Shown one piece after another: positions 5,451 to 8,613 of a stretch of 8,613 nucleotides of DNA. A model generated the notes under the pieces. It was not told where the DNA came from, made no database searches, and worked only from the letters and a program-made list of their open reading frames with translations. The position numbers and the translations under genes were made by a program. Within the stretch, counting starts at the first letter, position 1; every line of letters starts with the position of its first letter. The DNA comes from an uncultured Planctomycetota bacterium (GTDB taxonomy: Bacteria; Planctomycetota; UBA1135; UBA2386), in NCBI GenBank assembly GCA_903925435.1, contig CAIYFF010000374.1, positions 1-8,613 on the forward strand, given 5' to 3'.

Positions 5451-7957
5451 CCGCGCACGAGCGCGCGCACCGGGCGAAGGCCGAGCCAAGGGTCCTTCGC
5501 CGCAGGAATGCGCCCTGCGCGCGCGGAGCACCGCGCGGCCTTCGGCCCGCTTTGCGCGCTGCCGCCGCGCACGGAGCGCAGATCCGGCGCTCGCACGGAC
5601 GACGGCGCAGTCAGCAAACCGTCGCGCGCGCGCAGTTGCGCATTCGCATAGTCGAACTGCAAGTCGCGGCACCACTCGGCTGCGTTGCCGTGCACGTCGA
5701 ACAGTCCGAATGCGTTGCTTTGCAGTTGCGCGACCGGAGCCAGCGCAGAACCGAAGTGCGCGGCTGCGCCGAGGCTTTCGAGCGAAGTCCCAGTCCACCA
5801 AGGCGTCGGGGATCCAGCGCGGCAGCAGTGCTCCCACTGCGCCTCCGTCGGCAAGTCCATGCCGAACGTGCGCAGCGCTGCGCAGGCCTCGTCCCAGTCG
5901 ATCTCGGTCTGCGGCACGCCCATGCGGCCGTCGATCGGCTTTGCGATCAACCGCGCCCACTGCGCGCGCGTGAGTTCGGTCTTCGCGACGAAGAACTCGT
6001 CGAGCATCGTCGAATCGCCGTTCAACTCGTCGTTCTCTGCGTCGGCGTCAAAGCGCTCCATTCCAGGATCCGAACGCTGCGCGCCGAGGCGCACGGTGGC
6101 TCGCGGCAACAGCACGAACACGATGCCCGTGCCTTCTTCGATCGCGATTCGGCCATCTGCGCCGCGCGTCGGCAGCGGTGCGTTCTCGTCGTGCGTCGCG
6201 AGATCCAAGAACTCGAACAGTCCCGTGGTCGGGTCCTTGCCGAGAGGCACGAGTCCCGGCTGTGGCGGCAGCGAACTCGCGGATCGCTGCAACTCCACGG
6301 CAGCCGCGCGCCACGCGTCGGCGTCGCGCGTGAGCGCGGGCGCAACGCGCTCTTCGGCAAAGCGGAGTCGGCGTCGGACGCGCGCTGCTGCTCCGTCGGG
6401 AGCGACGAAGGCTCCGATCTCCTTCTCGATGCGAAGGAGCGCCTGCGCAAGGTCGACGCCGTGCGTGGCTTCTGCCGTCGCAGGCGTTGTTGCTGTCGAT
6501 GGATCGGAGTCGGGGCGCAGTTCCATCAGCGCGCTCTGCAACGGCGCTTCGTAGTCCAAAAGCCATCGACGCAGCGCGTCGATGCGGCTCGGCCATGCGG
6601 GCACGAGGTTGGGTTCCTCCTCGATGCCGCGCAGCAGTCGCTGCTGGACGGCGAGCAGACGGAATCCCTTCTCCGACTCCTGCGCGAGTTCGTCGAGCGC
6701 GCGCGCGAGTTCGCTTCGTGCGTTGCGCGCTTCGCTCCATTGGTATGCGCTGACGAGCGTCGCGCTCAACACCAGCGCCGTCGCCACCGCCGCGAACGCA
6801 ACGCGCGCGCGATGGCGGCGCGCATACTTTCGCAGCAGATACCAAGCGTTGGTCTTGGCTGCGAGCACGGGCTCGTTGGCGAGGCTGCGACGCAAGTCGG
6901 CGGCGAACTCGAACGCGGAGCCGTAGCGCTCGTCGCGGTCCTTCGCGATCGCGCGCATCACGATGCTGTCGAGATCGCCGCGCAGCGCTCGCCGCACGCG
7001 AGGCGGCGCCACGGCGCTCGGCGGCGCGGGCTCGTGGCTCCGCAACACGTCGGCAATGCCAGCCGGGCCTTGCGCGCGCAGTTGTTCGCTCGGGATCGGC
7101 AGTAGGTCCGTGAGCAGTTCGTAGAGCTGCACGCCCAGCGAGTAGACGTCGGTGCGCGTGTCGATCGCGCCGAGCATGCCGCTCGCCTGCTCCGGGCTCA
7201 TGTATTCGGGCGTGCCCATCAGCGTGCCCTGGAACGTGAACGAGCCGCCGTCGAGCAGTGGCGCATCGATCGACTTGGCAACGCCGAAGTCGATGATCTT
7301 GGGCTGCGCGTCTTCGCCATCGCCGCTGACCAGCACGTTGTTGGCCGACAGGTCGCGATGCAGGATGCCGCGCTGGTGCGCATGGGCCACTGCGTCCAGC
7401 GCGCGCAAGAAGATGCGGACCCGTGCGCGGATCGGCATCGACAGCCTGCGGCAGTGCGCGAGCAGCGTGCCACCGGGCACATACTCCATCGCAAACCACG
7501 GCTTGCCGCCCTCGGTCTGGCCTGCGCCAACGTGGCGCGCGATGCCGGGGTGGTCGAGGCGCTGCAACGCCTCGCGTTCCTTCTCGAACCGCCGCAGCAC
7601 GTCGCGCGTGGACACGCCGTCGCGCAGCACCTTGACCGCAACGGTTGCGCCGCCGGATGCGGGCTCGGCGAGATAGACGCTGCCAAAGCCGCCGCGCCCG
7701 AGCAGACGCAGCACGCGCCATGGCCCGATAAGAGTCTGTGGCCTTGGCGAGGTGGCGGGCGCGTTCGCCGCCGGCATTGCGCCAGAAGCCTGCAGCCACC
7801 GCCGGATCTCACTCGCGTGCTCCGGCTCGCGAACGAGGATCTGCGCGATCACCGTGTCGCGCGTCGCGTCATCCTGTTCGAGCGCTGCGAGCACCTCGTC
7901 TTCGAGGTCGGTCGGCAGTTTGTTGGCATCGCCGTGTGGCTGCCGCGCGTCGCTCAT
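5447..7957 (-). CDS. Membrane Ser/Thr protein kinase with C-terminal FGE/SUMF1-like domain
   Basis: This 836-residue kinase is PknB-like. Residues 1-75 form a short acidic and helical leader with a PEHASEIRRWL stretch, then a Pro/Ala linker. The kinase domain spans about 80-360: glycine loop LGRGGFGSVY (86-95), ATP lysine K109 in VAVKV, probable helix-C Glu E127, HRD at 200-202, N207, DFG at 223-225, GTPEYMSPEQ at 248-257 and D270 in TDVYSLG. The catalytic loop reads HRDLSANN, so Ser204 stands where Ser/Thr kinases normally have Lys. A basic RRHRAR segment precedes one membrane helix (about 386-404), followed by a probable coiled coil (405-446). Residues about 600-836 resemble the formylglycine-generating-enzyme fold (LPTEAQWEH, FGLFDVHGNAAEW, VRGGS, GLRPVRA). 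Predicted topology is kinase inside and FGE-like domain outside, consistent with a sensor kinase. The FGE catalytic Cys after RGGS appears to be Ser803, so this domain is probably binding rather than catalytic. The start has no clear Shine-Dalgarno. A c-type cytochrome gene ends 56 bases upstream. Confidence 0.93.
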   Translation of the reverse strand: MSDARQPHGDANKLPTDLEDEVLAALEQDDATRDTVIAQILVREPEHASEIRRWLQASGAMPAANAPATSPRPQTLIGPWRVLRLLGRGGFGSVYLAEPASGGATVAVKVLRDGVSTRDVLRRFEKEREALQRLDHPGIARHVGAGQTEGGKPWFAMEYVPGGTLLAHCRRLSMPIRARVRIFLRALDAVAHAHQRGILHRDLSANNVLVSGDGEDAQPKIIDFGVAKSIDAPLLDGGSFTFQGTLMGTPEYMSPEQASGMLGAIDTRTDVYSLGVQLYELLTDLLPIPSEQLRAQGPAGIADVLRSHEPAPPSAVAPPRVRRALRGDLDSIVMRAIAKDRDERYGSAFEFAADLRRSLANEPVLAAKTNAWYLLRKYARRHRARVAFAAVATALVLSATLVSAYQWSEARNARSELARALDELAQESEKGFRLLAVQQRLLRGIEEEPNLVPAWPSRIDALRRWLLDYEAPLQSALMELRPDSDPSTATTPATAEATHGVDLAQALLRIEKEIGAFVAPDGAAARVRRRLRFAEERVAPALTRDADAWRAAAVELQRSASSLPPQPGLVPLGKDPTTGLFEFLDLATHDENAPLPTRGADGRIAIEEGTGIVFVLLPRATVRLGAQRSDPGMERFDADAENDELNGDSTMLDEFFVAKTELTRAQWARLIAKPIDGRMGVPQTEIDWDEACAALRTFGMDLPTEAQWEHCCRAGSPTPWWTGTSLESLGAAAHFGSALAPVAQLQSNAFGLFDVHGNAAEWCRDLQFDYANAQLRARDGLLTAPSSVRAPDLRSVRGGSAQSGPKAARCSARAGRIPAAKDPWLGLRPVRALVRG

Positions 7958-8013
7958 GCGGAACGATCATGCGGCGAGCCTGCGCACGCCGCAACGCGCA
8001 CGAGCGCGATGGA

Positions 8014-8613
8014 TCAGGCGCTGCGGAACTTGCGCAGCGCCAGGGTCCCGAGCGCGAGCCCGAGGACGGCGCCGATCCAAGCGAGCGGGCGAAGCCTGCT
8101 GCCCTGCTCTGAGCCAGAAGCCGGCGCCTCGCCGGATACCGCGGTTTCGTCGCCAACGACGACGCTGTCCGACTTCTCGCAGCACGAGGCCTTTGCCTCG
8201 CGTTCGACGCCATTCTCGTCGGTGATCGTGGGGACCACGGTCGCGACGCGGCGGCTCTCCTCTTCGAGGTAGAGCAGGATGTCCTCGGCGTCCTTGTTGG
8301 ACAGCCGCATGTTGGGCATCGGGACCTTGTTGTAGGCCTCGAACATTTGCATCGCGATCGGGTCCTTCTCCGCGAGCATCGCGTCCGGCTCCATGAGCCA
8401 GCGCTGCAGCCATGCGCGTTCGCGGCGGTCCACGACGCCGAACAGGTTGGGGCCGAGCTTGGCGAGCGCAGCATTGGTGCCGCCGACTGCGTGGCACGAC
8501 GAGCAGCGGGTGCGGAAGAGGCTCTCGCCGTCGCTGACATTGCGCAGCTTGGGCGCGGTCTTGTAGTCGAGCTCGGCGGTGGGCGGCAGCTTCCAGTTGT
8601 GGAGCCAATCGCC
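8014..8613 (-). CDS. Membrane-anchored c-type cytochrome, C-terminal part (5' partial)
   Basis: The frame is open to the window edge, so only the last 199 residues are visible; the GTG at 8433 is an internal Val. A class I cytochrome c domain covers residues about 28-120. It has the heme-attachment motif CSSCH (residues 37-41, bases 8491-8505), LGPNLFGV after it, and VPMPNM (97-102) supplying the probable axial Met, M99. The domain ends in DAEDILLYL. A linker then carries a Cys pair, CCEK (144-147), followed by an acidic Ser/Ala-rich stretch and a membrane helix (about 176-193) ending in RKFRSA. The heme domain would therefore face the periplasm, held by a C-terminal anchor. Heme domains with the GPNL, RRERAWL and LAEKDPIA pattern are, as far as I recall, often fused behind a SCO1/SenC copper-chaperone domain. 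That part would lie outside the window and is not shown. Its likely role is electron transfer or oxidase assembly. The kinase gene follows 56 bases downstream on the same strand. Confidence 0.87.
   Translation of the reverse strand, partial: GDWLHNWKLPPTAELDYKTAPKLRNVSDGESLFRTRCSSCHAVGGTNAALAKLGPNLFGVVDRRERAWLQRWLMEPDAMLAEKDPIAMQMFEAYNKVPMPNMRLSNKDAEDILLYLEEESRRVATVVPTITDENGVEREAKASCCEKSDSVVVGDETAVSGEAPASGSEQGSRLRPLAWIGAVLGLALGTLALRKFRSA

Noticed and set aside
5552..7105. Open frame of 517 codons on the plus strand, antisense to the kinase gene
   Set aside because: The kinase frame has continuous domain motifs throughout this span. The antisense translation is Arg-rich without recognisable motifs.
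6048..7799. Long open frame of 583 codons on the minus strand, overlapping the kinase gene
   Set aside because: It is an out-of-frame shadow of the kinase gene. Its translation is Arg/Ala-rich with no domain motif, as expected from G+C-rich third positions.
8431..8433. GTG at 8433 as the start of a 139-residue membrane protein
   Set aside because: The same frame continues upstream to the window edge and contains the CSSCH heme motif, so the GTG is an internal codon of the cytochrome.

Overview
The window is G+C-rich (about two thirds by eye), densely coding bacterial DNA with five protein genes and no RNA genes, mobile elements or CRISPR arrays that I can see. The gene types point to a planctomycete or a close relative. 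The evidence is a membrane-anchored Ser/Thr kinase fused to a sulfatase-modifying-factor-like domain, a large FG-GAP/VCBS-repeat surface protein with TIG-like domains, and a Gfo/Idh/MocA oxidoreductase beside a TIM-barrel sugar isomerase. This placement is inference from gene content; no marker gene is present.

Layout: bases 1-3038 (+) hold the 3' part of a large secreted repeat protein whose start lies outside the window. Bases 3096-4280 (+) encode a Gfo/Idh/MocA-type NAD(P)-dependent oxidoreductase. After a 94-base gap, bases 4375-5421 (+) encode a xylose-isomerase-like sugar isomerase/epimerase. The kinase gene (7957-5447, -) then converges on the isomerase gene with only 25 bases between the two stop codons, and a hairpin covers both stops. 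Upstream of the kinase on the same strand, 56 bases away, lies the 3' end of a membrane-anchored c-type cytochrome gene (8613-8014, -), whose 5' end is outside the window.

How the genes may work together: the oxidoreductase and isomerase are adjacent and co-directional and probably form a sugar or polyol conversion pair. The actual substrate cannot be read from sequence. The cytochrome and kinase could be co-transcribed, but a functional link is not shown. The repeat protein is probably an independent extracellular or cell-surface protein.

No obviously new multi-gene system is visible. The points most worth a second look are the kinase catalytic loop, in which Ser replaces the usual Lys, the apparent loss of the catalytic Cys pair in its C-terminal domain, and the Cys-Cys motif plus C-terminal anchor of the cytochrome.
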